Shown: piece by piece, positions 1 through 5,547 of the stretch
Numbering within the stretch: the first letter of the stretch is position 1
Layout: the number at the start of each line of letters is the position of its first letter
Source: Candidatus Woesebacteria bacterium
GTDB lineage: Bacteria; Patescibacteriota; Microgenomatia; UBA8517; UBA10165
Assembly: GCA_002686465.1 (NCBI GenBank)
Contig: NZCP01000033.1
Coordinates: 1-8,573, forward strand
Direction of reading: 5' to 3'
DNA length: 8,573 bases
Made by a program: the position numbers and the translations under genes
The notes under the pieces: model-generated
The model's database searches: none
Seen by the model: the letters and a program-made list of their open reading frames with translations, nothing else
Told to the model about the DNA's origin: nothing

Positions 1-268
1 CCCTTAATAAGCAAATCCAGAACTTACATTCATTTGATGATTTAAGTGAATTATTAATAAAATTTGTGAAATCGCGTTTAGTCCGACCGGCCTGGGCCTC
101 AACTATGTTTGCCCCTATACTAGTTGCACTTCTTATTAATTGCCTGGCTATAATATTATTTGACATATTTTTATTATCTATTTGTTTTATTAGATTGATG
201 ATAGATAGTGCATAAAGATAAGCTCGCTTACCAAAGTCATTTTTTATTTTTGAATTATTTTTTTGCAT
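1..268 (-). CDS. Four-helix-bundle protein (S23 / 23S rRNA-intervening-sequence family), C-terminus cut by window edge
   Basis: Reading the minus strand from the ATG at 268 gives 89 codons without a stop before the left edge. The visible protein starts MQKNNSKIKNDFGKRAYLYA and contains the family core RQLIRSATSIGANIVEAQAG (residues 42-61), then RTKRDFTNFINNSLKSSNEC, a helix ending in an amphipathic KFWICLLR. This pattern is typical of the roughly 115-125 residue four-helix-bundle family first found inside 23S rRNA intervening sequences, so about 30 residues are probably missing. Members form small helical oligomers; their cellular role is not settled. Here the gene stands free rather than inside rRNA. 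It has no clear Shine-Dalgarno sequence, only an A/G-rich stretch before the ATG. A good promoter lies at 388-415, giving a leader of about 110 bases. Family call is firm; function is unknown. Confidence 0.85.
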   Translation of the reverse strand, partial: MQKNNSKIKNDFGKRAYLYALSIINLIKQIDNKNMSNNIIARQLIRSATSIGANIVEAQAGRTKRDFTNFINNSLKSSNECKFWICLLR

Positions 269-297
269 TTTTCTTTTTACTTTTTTATTTGATTAAA

Positions 298-371
298 AAC
301 ACAGCTGCGCACTGTGTTGAGTATTGTTGAGGTAATAAATAAACGCCCCCACCCAGAAGAGGGTGACGGCG
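298..371 (-). promoter_or_regulatory. Structured 5' leader of the four-helix-bundle gene, possible attenuator
   Basis: The minus-strand leader contains two hairpins. One pairs 361-371 with 344-354 around a 6-base loop (9 of 11 pairs). The other pairs AACACAG (318-312) with CTGTGTT (304-298) and is followed by a short T run, like a weak intrinsic terminator about 30 bases before the ATG. A second AACACAGC at 378-371 could instead pair over 8 bases with GCTGTGTT (305-298), excluding the terminator-like hairpin. The arrangement is compatible with attenuation, but the T run is short and this is inference. Confidence 0.35.
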
Positions 372-387
372 CTGTGTTGGTGAGTAA

Positions 388-415
388 AGTATAGCAAGTC
401 CAATATTTAGGTCAA
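388..415 (-). promoter_or_regulatory. Promoter for the four-helix-bundle gene (extended -10)
   Basis: On the minus strand TTGACC (415-410) and TATACT (393-388) are separated by 16 bases, with TGC directly before the -10 (extended -10 form). This is a good sigma-70 type match pointing at the gene starting at 268. Confidence 0.65.
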
Positions 416-434
416 GCAATTATGTGGACTTTTT

Positions 435-443
435 TGCTATAAT
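435..443 (+). promoter_or_regulatory. Extended -10 promoter for tRNA-Leu and the downstream operon
   Basis: TGCTATAAT at 435-443 is a perfect -10 hexamer with the TGn extension, 20 bases before the tRNA. No convincing -35 lies at the expected distance, which is tolerated by extended -10 promoters. No other promoter is visible before the gene at 573, so the tRNA and the three genes behind it may share this one. Confidence 0.65.
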
Positions 444-463
444 AGGGTAGAGTATCTTTTCAA

Positions 464-545
464 GCCGGGATGGTGAAACTGGTAGACACGCATGGTTTAG
501 GACCATGTGCCGTAAGGTGTGAGGGTTCGAGTCCCTCTCCCGGCA
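464..545 (+). tRNA. tRNA-Leu, anticodon UAG
   Basis: The acceptor stem pairs GCCGGGA (464-470) with TCCCGGC (538-544), with discriminator A545. The anticodon stem CATGG/CCATG (491-495 and 503-507) encloses the loop TTTAGGA, giving anticodon TAG at 498-500, which reads CTA and other CTN leucine codons. The T arm GAGGG-TTCGAGT-CCCTC spans 521-537. The 13-base variable region (508-520) is the long class II type expected of tRNA-Leu. The 3' CCA is not encoded, so it must be added by a CCA-adding enzyme. The next gene begins 27 bases downstream, suggesting co-transcription. Confidence 0.97.
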
Positions 546-572
546 TTATTTATAAGATTTCTTTTTTAGTCT

Positions 573-1250
573 ATGCAAATCATCGGCCACCGCGGCGCCT
601 CAGGTCACGCGCCAGAAAACACCTTAGCTTCTTTTCAAAAAGCTTTAGATTTTAAGGTGGACATGGTTGAGTTGGATGTTCGACTTTGTAAGACCGGCGA
701 GTTAGTTTTAATGCATGACAAAGATGTTGAACGAACTACTAATGGTCACGGTGAGGTATCCGATTTAACTTTAGCAGAATTAAAAAAATTAGATTCAGGA
801 GAGGGTCAAAAAATTCCGACTTTAATTGAAGTAATAGATTTAGTTAATCGGCAGGTACCAATTATTATCGAATTAAAAGGTGAGGGTACCGCTCGGCCCG
901 CCGTCCAGACAATTCATAGATATGTTAAAGAATCAGGATACAGTAATTCTGATTTTATTGTGTCTTCTTTTCGACACAACGAGCTGGCCACGGTTCGTCG
1001 TCTGGATCCAAACATCAACGTGGCCACGTTGTGGTGGAATTTGCCGATCGACGTCAATAAACTCGATCCAATGATTATCGATGCGCGTTTGAGTATTCTA
1101 ACTAGTGAAATAGTAAAAGAAGCCCAAGCCGCTGGTCGACGCGTACATGCTTTCGTTGGGAACGAAATGTCTGAAATTAAAGAAGCCAAGTCTTTAGGTG
1201 TTGACGCAATTCATACCGATTATCCAGATCGAGCGCAAAAAATATTATAA
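573..1250 (+). CDS. Glycerophosphodiester phosphodiesterase family protein
   Basis: The 225-residue protein belongs to the GDPD family of TIM-barrel, metal-dependent enzymes, which hydrolyse glycerophosphodiesters to glycerol-3-phosphate and an alcohol. The N-terminus carries GHRGASGHAPENT (residues 5-17) with the catalytic His6-Arg7. ELDVR (33-37) supplies the metal ligands Glu33 and Asp35. LVLMHD (44-49) gives the second catalytic His48. IIELK (98-102) gives further active-site Glu100 and Lys102, and the closing motif GVDAIHTDYPDR spans 209-220. The full catalytic set is present and length is near the family norm of about 240. No signal peptide is visible, so it probably acts in the cytoplasm, perhaps in phospholipid scavenging or turnover. 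The start lacks a Shine-Dalgarno sequence but is fixed by the motif right after it. It leads a three-gene operon, 6 bases before the CYTH gene. Confidence 0.93.
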   Translation: MQIIGHRGASGHAPENTLASFQKALDFKVDMVELDVRLCKTGELVLMHDKDVERTTNGHGEVSDLTLAELKKLDSGEGQKIPTLIEVIDLVNRQVPIIIELKGEGTARPAVQTIHRYVKESGYSNSDFIVSSFRHNELATVRRLDPNINVATLWWNLPIDVNKLDPMIIDARLSILTSEIVKEAQAAGRRVHAFVGNEMSEIKEAKSLGVDAIHTDYPDRAQKIL

Positions 1251-1256
1251 ATACTT

Positions 1257-1724
1257 ATGAATTTTGAACTTAAGGTAGCCTTGCTTGATCACAAAAAAAC
1301 CGAAGCCGAACTGGCCGAGCTTGGTGCTAAATTTATTGTCGAAGACGAAGTAGTCGATACTTATTTTAATCAACCTTCGGGCAAAGTACTTAAAGTTGCC
1401 CGAAACAATAAAGGTGATTGGTTGGTTAAACTACGCGCGGCGGGCGATGGGTTTGAACATATAGCTAAAGAAAAATTAGACGACGCACAAGCAGTAAAAC
1501 GTAAATTAGCCGAAGAGCATGGCTTACGGCGAGTTATTCAAAAAAGACGAAAGATTTTCTCTTACAATAAATACGAAATTTCCGTAGAACACGTGCAAGG
1601 ACTGGGAGATTTTTTAATTATCAAAGGAGACGAACGCGTGCCGGATGAAGTTTTAGCCAAGCTTGGTTTGCAGGGCTCAGTGTTTGTGGCTGTGCCCTTT
1701 TGTGATTTAAAACCAAAGCGGTAG
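1257..1724 (+). CDS. CYTH-domain protein (CyaB / thiamine-triphosphatase-like), with altered active site
   Basis: The 155-residue protein has the layout of the CYTH family (class IV adenylate cyclases, thiamine triphosphatases, inorganic triphosphatases), which bind triphosphate and metal inside a beta tunnel. The N-terminal signature ExExK reads NFELK (residues 2-6), so the first Glu is Asn. DTYF (34-37), LKVAR (45-49), LVKLR (56-60), KRRKIF (96-101) and YEISVEHVQGLGDFLIIKGD (106-125) match successive family strands. In the last block the usual acidic EIE is IIK (121-123). Two canonical metal-binding positions therefore look lost, and the protein may bind rather than hydrolyse its ligand. 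No substrate can be assigned. It follows the phosphodiesterase by 6 bases and precedes the RNHCP gene by 3, with no Shine-Dalgarno sequence. Fold assignment is good; activity is doubtful. Confidence 0.8.
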   Translation: MNFELKVALLDHKKTEAELAELGAKFIVEDEVVDTYFNQPSGKVLKVARNNKGDWLVKLRAAGDGFEHIAKEKLDDAQAVKRKLAEEHGLRRVIQKRRKIFSYNKYEISVEHVQGLGDFLIIKGDERVPDEVLAKLGLQGSVFVAVPFCDLKPKR

Positions 1725-1727
1725 GCG

Positions 1728-2018
1728 ATGCCTAAAAAGTTCCAGCGTAAAATTGAAGATTTTGTTTGTTCTAATTGTGGGCAGCAAGTGAAAGGGGACG
1801 GTTATACCAATCATTGTCCAAAATGTTTGTGGTCGCAGCACGTGGATGTAAATCCTGGAGATCGCCAGGAAAACTGTGGCGGCCAGATGGAGCCGGCTTC
1901 AATTGAAGTAAAAGGAGGAGAAAAAATAATTACTCATAGATGCGTAAGTTGCGGAGAGGAAAGAAATATTAAAGCTCGGCCTGAGGATGATTTAGATGCG
2001 ATGATGGAGCTGATGTAG
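1728..2018 (+). CDS. RNHCP-domain zinc-ribbon protein
   Basis: The 96-residue protein matches the RNHCP family, named for its conserved central motif. Visible here are CSNCG (residues 14-18), GDGYTNHCPKCLWSQHVDVN (23-42), NPGDRQENCGGQMEP (42-56) and HRCVSCGEERN (70-80). The paired cysteines Cys14/Cys17, Cys30/Cys33 and Cys72/Cys75, with Cys50, His29 and His38, suggest one or two structural zinc sites. The family is small, cytoplasmic and without an established function. The length is about normal, so the gene is complete. It starts 3 bases after the CYTH stop and is the last gene of the operon, 30 bases before a strong terminator. Confidence 0.93.
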   Translation: MPKKFQRKIEDFVCSNCGQQVKGDGYTNHCPKCLWSQHVDVNPGDRQENCGGQMEPASIEVKGGEKIITHRCVSCGEERNIKARPEDDLDAMMELM

Positions 2019-2048
2019 TAAAAAGTAAAATTTTTTATAAATAGAAGT

Positions 2049-2084
2049 GCTCCGGATCGCAAACTTGCGATGCCGGAGCTTTTT
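2049..2084 (+). terminator. Intrinsic terminator of the GDPD-CYTH-RNHCP operon
   Basis: The arm 2049-2061 pairs with 2066-2079 around the loop AACT, with one bulged base, and is followed by TTTTT (2080-2084). It also lies just past the end of the convergent minus-strand gene at 2098. Its minus-strand T run is poor, so it acts mainly on plus-strand transcripts. Confidence 0.9.
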
Positions 2085-2097
2085 GATCCTCGATCAG

Positions 2098-2316
2098 CTA
2101 TCGTAGGGAGCGACGAATCGATAGAACGCTAAGACAGCCGACAATCAGGCCGCCCAGTACGTATTGGGATACATACCAAAAATCGGTCGTCCCGACAACA
2201 ATACTGCACATACGAATTGCAGCAACAAGCACCACGAGTGCCGACACAACCAGGAACAGCACTCCCAACCAGAAGAACCAGGCATTCCCACTATTACTGT
2301 GGCTTGCAACAGACAT
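2098..2316 (-). CDS. Small membrane protein, 72 aa, two predicted membrane segments
   Basis: I do not recognise this protein. It begins MSVASHSNSGNAW and has hydrophobic stretches at about residues 13-34 (FFWLGVLFLVVSALVVLVAA) and 46-66, ending in a basic tail SIRRSLR. This suggests a membrane hairpin with the C-terminus inside. The start is supported by a Shine-Dalgarno sequence (AAAGGA) about 8 bases upstream of the ATG at 2316. It is separated from the gene upstream by a terminator (2397-2456) and so forms its own transcription unit. It is the last of nine minus-strand small membrane protein genes. Function cannot be inferred. Confidence 0.75.
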   Translation of the reverse strand: MSVASHSNSGNAWFFWLGVLFLVVSALVVLVAAIRMCSIVVGTTDFWYVSQYVLGGLIVGCLSVLSIRRSLR

Positions 2317-2373
2317 GGCAGCGTCCTTTCCTGTCTTGTAGGGTAGAGTGGTAAAAGGTTCGACACTTCATTA

Positions 2374-2379
2374 AGTATA
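2374..2379 (-). promoter_or_regulatory. Possible -10 element for the 72-aa gene
   Basis: Minus-strand TATACT at 2379-2374 lies between the upstream terminator and the gene, leaving a leader of about 50 bases. The -35 region is only T-rich, so the call rests on the -10 and the position. Confidence 0.35.
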
Positions 2380-2396
2380 AGCTTATTTTGCCAAAC

Positions 2397-2456
2397 AAAA
2401 AAGTCGCACCCGCCCTGTTACTTATTCTTATTGAAAAGTAATGGGGCAGATGCGGC
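2397..2456 (-). terminator. Intrinsic terminator of membrane-protein operon 1
   Basis: The arms 2436-2456 and 2403-2423 pair imperfectly around a 12-base loop. On the minus strand the hairpin is followed by TTTTTT (2402-2397). It lies 17 bases after the stop of the 140-aa gene. The 3' arm is nearly the same as that of the terminator at 3710-3777. Confidence 0.8.
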
Positions 2457-2473
2457 CGGGTCTTTTTGAACGT

Positions 2474-2896
2474 TTAAGTGCTCGGTTTTTTGCGAGTCAA
2501 CGAGTCTCTTACTGCCTTCTTTATCTCGGGCGATAAAAGTTGATTTAGCTTTCTGTAGCTCACGTGTGCAATGATGGCTATTGAGAGGAAACCAAGACAG
2601 CTAATGCCTGCGATAAATCGGAAATCGAAGTTTTTTATAAAGGCAATAATTGTGCCTGTGCACATGAATGCCAAAAGAGAGTAGCTGGTATAGCTGAGTA
2701 TTGCCAGCATGTCGGAAGCAAACACTAGCATGATCATTTGAGATCTGACCATAGCGCCAACGTCCATCACCACGCCCATCAATTGCCCTTCATCGTCAGG
2801 ACTTTCAAAAGGTACACTTTCTGGGCCGGGATCGTCAGAGGTACTATCAGGCTTTTGATCTAAATCTGAATCTTTCCATCTTTTTTGATCTTCCAT
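2474..2896 (-). CDS. Membrane protein, 140 aa, acidic N-terminal domain plus membrane segments
   Basis: I do not recognise this protein. Residues 1-40 are polar and strongly acidic (SDDPGPESVPFESPDDEG at 20-37) and look unstructured and cytosolic. Hydrophobic stretches follow at about 62-87 and 93-112, then a basic tail with SPEIKKAVRDSLTRKK. The frame stays open upstream to 2992, but that would overlap the preceding gene. The ATG at 2896 has a Shine-Dalgarno sequence (AAGGAC) and lies 10 bases after the upstream stop, so I place the start there. It is the third and last gene of operon 1 and is followed by its terminator. A weak third hydrophobic segment at 40-60 is possible. No function can be assigned. 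Confidence 0.75.
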   Translation of the reverse strand: MEDQKRWKDSDLDQKPDSTSDDPGPESVPFESPDDEGQLMGVVMDVGAMVRSQMIMLVFASDMLAILSYTSYSLLAFMCTGTIIAFIKNFDFRFIAGISCLGFLSIAIIAHVSYRKLNQLLSPEIKKAVRDSLTRKKPST

Positions 2897-2906
2897 CGTT
2901 TTGTCC

Positions 2907-3317
2907 TTATAATGGAGGTTCACCGTCAGTGTTTGAAGTTCCAAAACGTCCGCCACCGTGGCTTTCGGATCCACCGCTACACATTGCTCCAACCAGAATC
3001 GATACCGCGATTAACGCAACGGCAACTAGGAGAAATTCTCCTGCATGTTCATTGCGAAATGATTCGTTTAGATTGGAGATAGTTAGAATGACGGTGGGTG
3101 CGCAGAGTGTGCCCAGAGCCATACCAACAGGTAATTTAAACCAACCAGCAAATATGCCCCAGGCGAAAAAAACTATAATGTCTATAATAACCGTGCCCCA
3201 AATCGTTAGTTGAATTACGAAATCGTAATTGTCGGGGTCGTTGCGTTTTACACGAATGGCAAGCACCGGAATCGCAAAACATAAAAACCCGAGAAAGTTT
3301 TTAAGCTTGAATTTCAT
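2907..3317 (-). CDS. Membrane protein, 136 aa, about four membrane segments
   Basis: Unrecognised. Hydrophobic segments lie at about residues 7-23, 34-60, 62-82 and 94-113. A cytosolic-looking loop VKRNDPDN sits at 23-30 and a Gly/Ser-rich tail CSGGSESHGGGRFG at 113-126. A frame open to 3395 exists, but the ATG at 3317 is preferred: it overlaps the upstream stop as ATGA (4 bases, translational coupling) and has GGGAG 8 bases upstream. The extra upstream residues would lie wholly inside the previous gene. It is the middle gene of operon 1, 10 bases before the 140-aa gene. The tight coupling suggests the three products act in one membrane complex, which is inference. Confidence 0.75.
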   Translation of the reverse strand: MKFKLKNFLGFLCFAIPVLAIRVKRNDPDNYDFVIQLTIWGTVIIDIIVFFAWGIFAGWFKLPVGMALGTLCAPTVILTISNLNESFRNEHAGEFLLVAVALIAVSILVGAMCSGGSESHGGGRFGTSNTDGEPPL

Positions 3318-3625
3318 ATCGACTCCCTTGCAAGTTTGGCGAACCAGTCGGCGATACATATTAAGAGCTTTACTAGAAACATGCAGCCGATACATAAGAT
3401 AAGCAAGCTAAATCCATCAAGAATTTTTTCAAATGGACCGAGCAGGATGATTTTGAAGCCGCAAAATGCAATCCAAATGCCGGTTAGGAAACCTATGCAA
3501 GCTCCAATCGTTACTAGGGCGCCGCAAAAAAACCATACTGGAAAAAAGATTCCCATTGGTTCATCTTCGTATCGGAGTAACTTCTGCTGCTCTTCGTCAG
3601 TTGTCTGATTAGGTGATTCAAACAT
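3314..3625 (-). CDS. Membrane protein, 103 aa, two to three membrane segments, Cys-rich
   Basis: Unrecognised. A polar N-terminus (residues 1-24, acidic: TTDEEQQKLLRYEDEP) precedes a long hydrophobic stretch at about 25-63 that could hold one or two crossings, and another at 70-92 (FSLLILCIGCMFLVKLLICI). Five cysteines fall within the membrane segments. The start at 3625 has AAAGGT about 9 bases upstream and follows a good promoter with a leader of about 43 bases. It is the first gene of operon 1 and its stop overlaps the next start as ATGA. No family or function can be named. Confidence 0.75.
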   Translation of the reverse strand: MFESPNQTTDEEQQKLLRYEDEPMGIFFPVWFFCGALVTIGACIGFLTGIWIAFCGFKIILLGPFEKILDGFSLLILCIGCMFLVKLLICIADWFAKLARESI

Positions 3626-3674
3626 GTCAAAGACCTTTGCTAAAAGCGGTAATCTTTCAGTTCAGCGATTATTA

Positions 3675-3703
3675 ATAATAGGTCTAAATTATTAAAAAGT
3701 CAA
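3675..3703 (-). promoter_or_regulatory. Promoter of membrane-protein operon 1
   Basis: Minus-strand TTGACT (3703-3698) and TATTAT (3680-3675) are spaced by exactly 17 bases; each hexamer differs from consensus at one position. It begins a few bases after the T run of the terminator of the upstream operon, so the two units are insulated. Confidence 0.8.
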
Positions 3704-3709
3704 TCCAAT

Positions 3710-3777
3710 AAAAAAAGCCGCACCCGCCCCATGGTTTCAGAAGTAAACTACTAATGAAACCACGGGACGAATGCGGC
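3710..3777 (-). terminator. Intrinsic terminator of membrane-protein operon 2
   Basis: The 23-base arms 3755-3777 and 3717-3739 pair along their whole length around a 15-base loop. The four non-Watson-Crick positions are all G-U in the minus-strand RNA but A-C in the plus-strand RNA, which shows the direction of action. TTTTTTT (3716-3710) follows on the minus strand. Confidence 0.88.
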
Positions 3778-3784
3778 GCAAGGC

Positions 3785-4183
3785 TCACGATTCAGAGGGC
3801 TTGGAAATTTTCTTTCTTCCACTAGCTATTCTGTAGACATCAACAATTAAAAGCAGTGCGCCAATAGTGCCCGATCCATAAACTACTATGTGACAAAAAA
3901 GTGAAAAATCACCTAAGTAAGGATCTGACGTTGGCCATTGACAGCCTAGCCCAAATAGCATAGCTAGTAATGGTCCGAAAGGAGCAAGAGTCCATTCAAA
4001 TCCTTTGTTATCATCCGATGGAGTGTAAAACCTGTCCACCAGAATTAATATCCAGATAAGCCCTAGGATTATTCCGTTCCGTAGGGCAAAGATTCTCGCC
4101 TCGGTTGGAGATAGGTACCAGAAAACGGTGACGGCGATTAGCATGGCGGCAGCCAATACCCAGGAAAGCGTTGTAGGTTTCAT
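3785..4183 (-). CDS. Membrane protein, 132 aa, four predicted membrane segments
   Basis: Unrecognised. Hydrophobic segments lie at about residues 6-24, 33-51, 65-82 and 94-117, with a charged loop DRFYTPSDDNKGFEW (50-64) and a basic C-terminus SGRKKISKPSES. The first segment could also be an uncleaved signal anchor. An in-frame extension to 4324 exists but overlaps the preceding gene. The ATG at 4183 has AAGGAG at a spacing of 7 bases, 14 bases after the upstream stop, so it is the likely start. It is the last gene of operon 2, directly before the terminator. Its four-segment layout recalls the 136-aa protein of operon 1, but I see no convincing sequence similarity between them. Confidence 0.77.
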   Translation of the reverse strand: MKPTTLSWVLAAAMLIAVTVFWYLSPTEARIFALRNGIILGLIWILILVDRFYTPSDDNKGFEWTLAPFGPLLAMLFGLGCQWPTSDPYLGDFSLFCHIVVYGSGTIGALLLIVDVYRIASGRKKISKPSES

Positions 4184-4197
4184 CACGTGGCTCCTTC

Positions 4198-4536
4198 TTA
4201 GGTAATGCAATTGCCTTCGATGGTTTCTGCTCCCTGTCTTATCGTTTGGACATTTCGCAGGATAAACCACGAGAATAAAACCAAAACTAGAGCTATTCCT
4301 CCAACGGCAGTCCAGGTGAACCACAGGTAATTATCTGCCACGATTTTTTCCCACAAGTGGGAAATTATCATGAAGCAGATAATCAGGTAGGCAATAAAGG
4401 CCTTAAAGATTATGAATCCTATGTTGCCGCAGCACTTAGCTACCTCATCACAGTATTCTTCAACATCCTCATGCAGTTGGCGTGTGCCCGCGTGTCGATG
4501 GTTAATCGGTGAGGCACTTGAGGTAGGCTCACTCAT
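4198..4536 (-). CDS. Membrane protein, 112 aa, two predicted membrane segments
   Basis: Unrecognised. A polar N-terminus of about 36 residues (HRHAGTRQLHEDVEEYCDEV at 13-32) may form a cytosolic helix. Membrane segments lie at about 37-60 and 70-93, followed by a short polar tail. The ATG at 4536 overlaps the end of the upstream gene by 8 bases and has AAGGAG 9 bases upstream, a strong sign of coupled translation. It is the middle gene of operon 2. No function can be assigned. Confidence 0.77.
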   Translation of the reverse strand: MSEPTSSASPINHRHAGTRQLHEDVEEYCDEVAKCCGNIGFIIFKAFIAYLIICFMIISHLWEKIVADNYLWFTWTAVGGIALVLVLFSWFILRNVQTIRQGAETIEGNCIT

Positions 4537-4765
4537 TTGAGTTTTCTCCTTCTTTTTGGAAAATGGACACTAACACCAAGGTCACTCCTACAGCACTCAT
4601 ACTTCCTATGGTGAAGTAGGGAGGATCTGATTGGATCGTCCAGCCAGATTTACCCGACGTCTCATGGAAGAAATCCGATTCCGGACTGTTGCCTGTAACA
4701 AACATGAACATGGCAACAGCTACTACAAGCAAGATAATACCTGCAATAAACATTTTATTGTTCAT
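4529..4765 (-). CDS. Small membrane protein, 78 aa, two predicted membrane segments
   Basis: Unrecognised. The protein starts MNNKMFIAGIILLVVAVAMF, a membrane segment at about 5-24. A polar loop of roughly 25 residues (NSPESDFFHETSGKSGWTIQ at 26-45) leads to a second segment at 51-69 and an acidic tail KEGENSNE. Few positive charges border the first segment, so the loop is probably outside. The start has AAAGGA 6 bases upstream. It is the first gene of operon 2, with a consensus -35 promoter upstream at 4787-4815, and its end overlaps the next gene by 8 bases. Confidence 0.75.
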   Translation of the reverse strand: MNNKMFIAGIILLVVAVAMFMFVTGNSPESDFFHETSGKSGWTIQSDPPYFTIGSMSAVGVTLVLVSIFQKEGENSNE

Positions 4766-4786
4766 CTCAAGTCCTTTCTAGCTAGG

Positions 4787-4815
4787 TGTTTAATGAGATT
4801 TTTTCGTGTTGTCAA
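4787..4815 (-). promoter_or_regulatory. Promoter of membrane-protein operon 2
   Basis: A perfect -35 TTGACA (4815-4810) is followed after 17 bases by a weaker -10, TAAACA (4792-4787). A possible second promoter further up has TTGACT at 4886-4881 and a poor -10 at 4863-4858. Confidence 0.6.
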
Positions 4816-4887
4816 AGTTCCTTTTTCGATTGCACCGACAAGGTGTATCGATTATTTAAACTACGCTTATTGTTAAATTAAGTCAAT

Positions 4888-4929
4888 AAAAAAACCGCGA
4901 CTGTTAGGCATGACACCACAGTCGCGGTT
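4888..4929 (-). terminator. Intrinsic terminator of membrane-protein operon 3
   Basis: A perfect 12-base stem pairs 4918-4929 with 4893-4904 around a 13-base loop, followed on the minus strand by a T run (4894-4888, partly in the stem). It lies about 43 bases after the stop of the 98-aa gene. Its sequence differs from the terminators of operons 1 and 2. Confidence 0.88.
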
Positions 4930-4972
4930 CTTCGATACGGACCCTTGGGAAAGGTCCCGCACGAAAGGCAAG

Positions 4973-5269
4973 TTACATTGAAGGCGAACGTAGTCTTCGT
5001 ATTCCGGAAACCTGATTTGCAATTTTCCACATGTACACTGAAGCTACGATCAGACAGATAGAAACCAGGATACATGTGATGAACACAAACCAGTATGCTT
5101 CAGCTTCTTCCCATTTGTAGTTCATCAACTTTAATTTTTGCCATGATCCACTACACATTATCCAAACACCTGCCAAGGCAAATATTTGGGTCCAGAAGAA
5201 ACGGGTGCAGTAACGATTTGTAGTGCAAGGGCTAACATCGACGGTTTCAGATTTTTTACCTTTCGACAT
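4973..5269 (-). CDS. Membrane protein, 98 aa, two predicted membrane segments
   Basis: Unrecognised. A basic, polar N-terminus (MSKGKKSETVDVSP) is followed by hydrophobic segments at about 24-41 and 59-81, joined by a loop rich in aromatic and acidic residues (MNYKWEEAEAYW at 49-60). The tail VSGIRRLRSPSM is basic. The frame is open up to 5314, but the ATG at 5269 has GGAG 9 bases upstream and gives a 14-base overlap with the upstream gene, typical of coupled genes, so I prefer it. It is the second and last gene of operon 3. Function unknown. Confidence 0.75.
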   Translation of the reverse strand: MSKGKKSETVDVSPCTTNRYCTRFFWTQIFALAGVWIMCSGSWQKLKLMNYKWEEAEAYWFVFITCILVSICLIVASVYMWKIANQVSGIRRLRSPSM

Positions 5270-5531
5270 AGTAAGGCTCCATCTCGTTTTCGTTTTGTCT
5301 TTTTTCACCAACAATAAAGATTCCAGTAATCATCAACGCAACCGTGATTAATACGACAAGCCCAAAGCCAGTAGTTTGGAGTAGGTTTTTTGAGGTTTGG
5401 TATGCTGGGAAAATCCAAACGATAATTCCCATGTATGCGATCGAGCATACTATGAACAGCCAACCAAAACATTTCCATACGATTGGATTCAATTCAGTCT
5501 CCTTCGAGTAAGGTTTGCAAAGATCTAACAT
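5256..5531 (-). CDS. Membrane protein, 91 aa, two predicted membrane segments
   Basis: Unrecognised. Hydrophobic segments lie at about 17-41 (IVWKCFGWLFIVCSIAYMGI onward) and 52-74, with a highly charged tail GEKRQNENEMEPYYVER. A longer frame from a TTG at 5576 exists, but that TTG is the first part of the -35 box TTGACA, so the transcript begins inside it. The ATG at 5531 is the first good start after the predicted transcription start near 5541. The leader would be only about 10 bases with no Shine-Dalgarno sequence, unlike the other genes of this cluster. It is the first gene of operon 3 and is divergent from the 23S rRNA transcription unit. Confidence 0.72.
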   Translation of the reverse strand: MLDLCKPYSKETELNPIVWKCFGWLFIVCSIAYMGIIVWIFPAYQTSKNLLQTTGFGLVVLITVALMITGIFIVGEKRQNENEMEPYYVER

Positions 5532-5547
5532 GCGAAGTGAAGTACTG

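Noticed and set aside
470..655. Open frame of 61 codons beginning inside tRNA-Leu
   Set aside because: It lies on the tRNA and the start of the phosphodiesterase gene in another frame, and its translation is arginine/serine-rich without family resemblance.
2145..3608. Other open frames across the membrane cluster, on both strands
   Set aside because: They overlap the accepted genes, lack ribosome binding sites and do not fit the operon spacing; the accepted frames have regular membrane segments and coupled starts.
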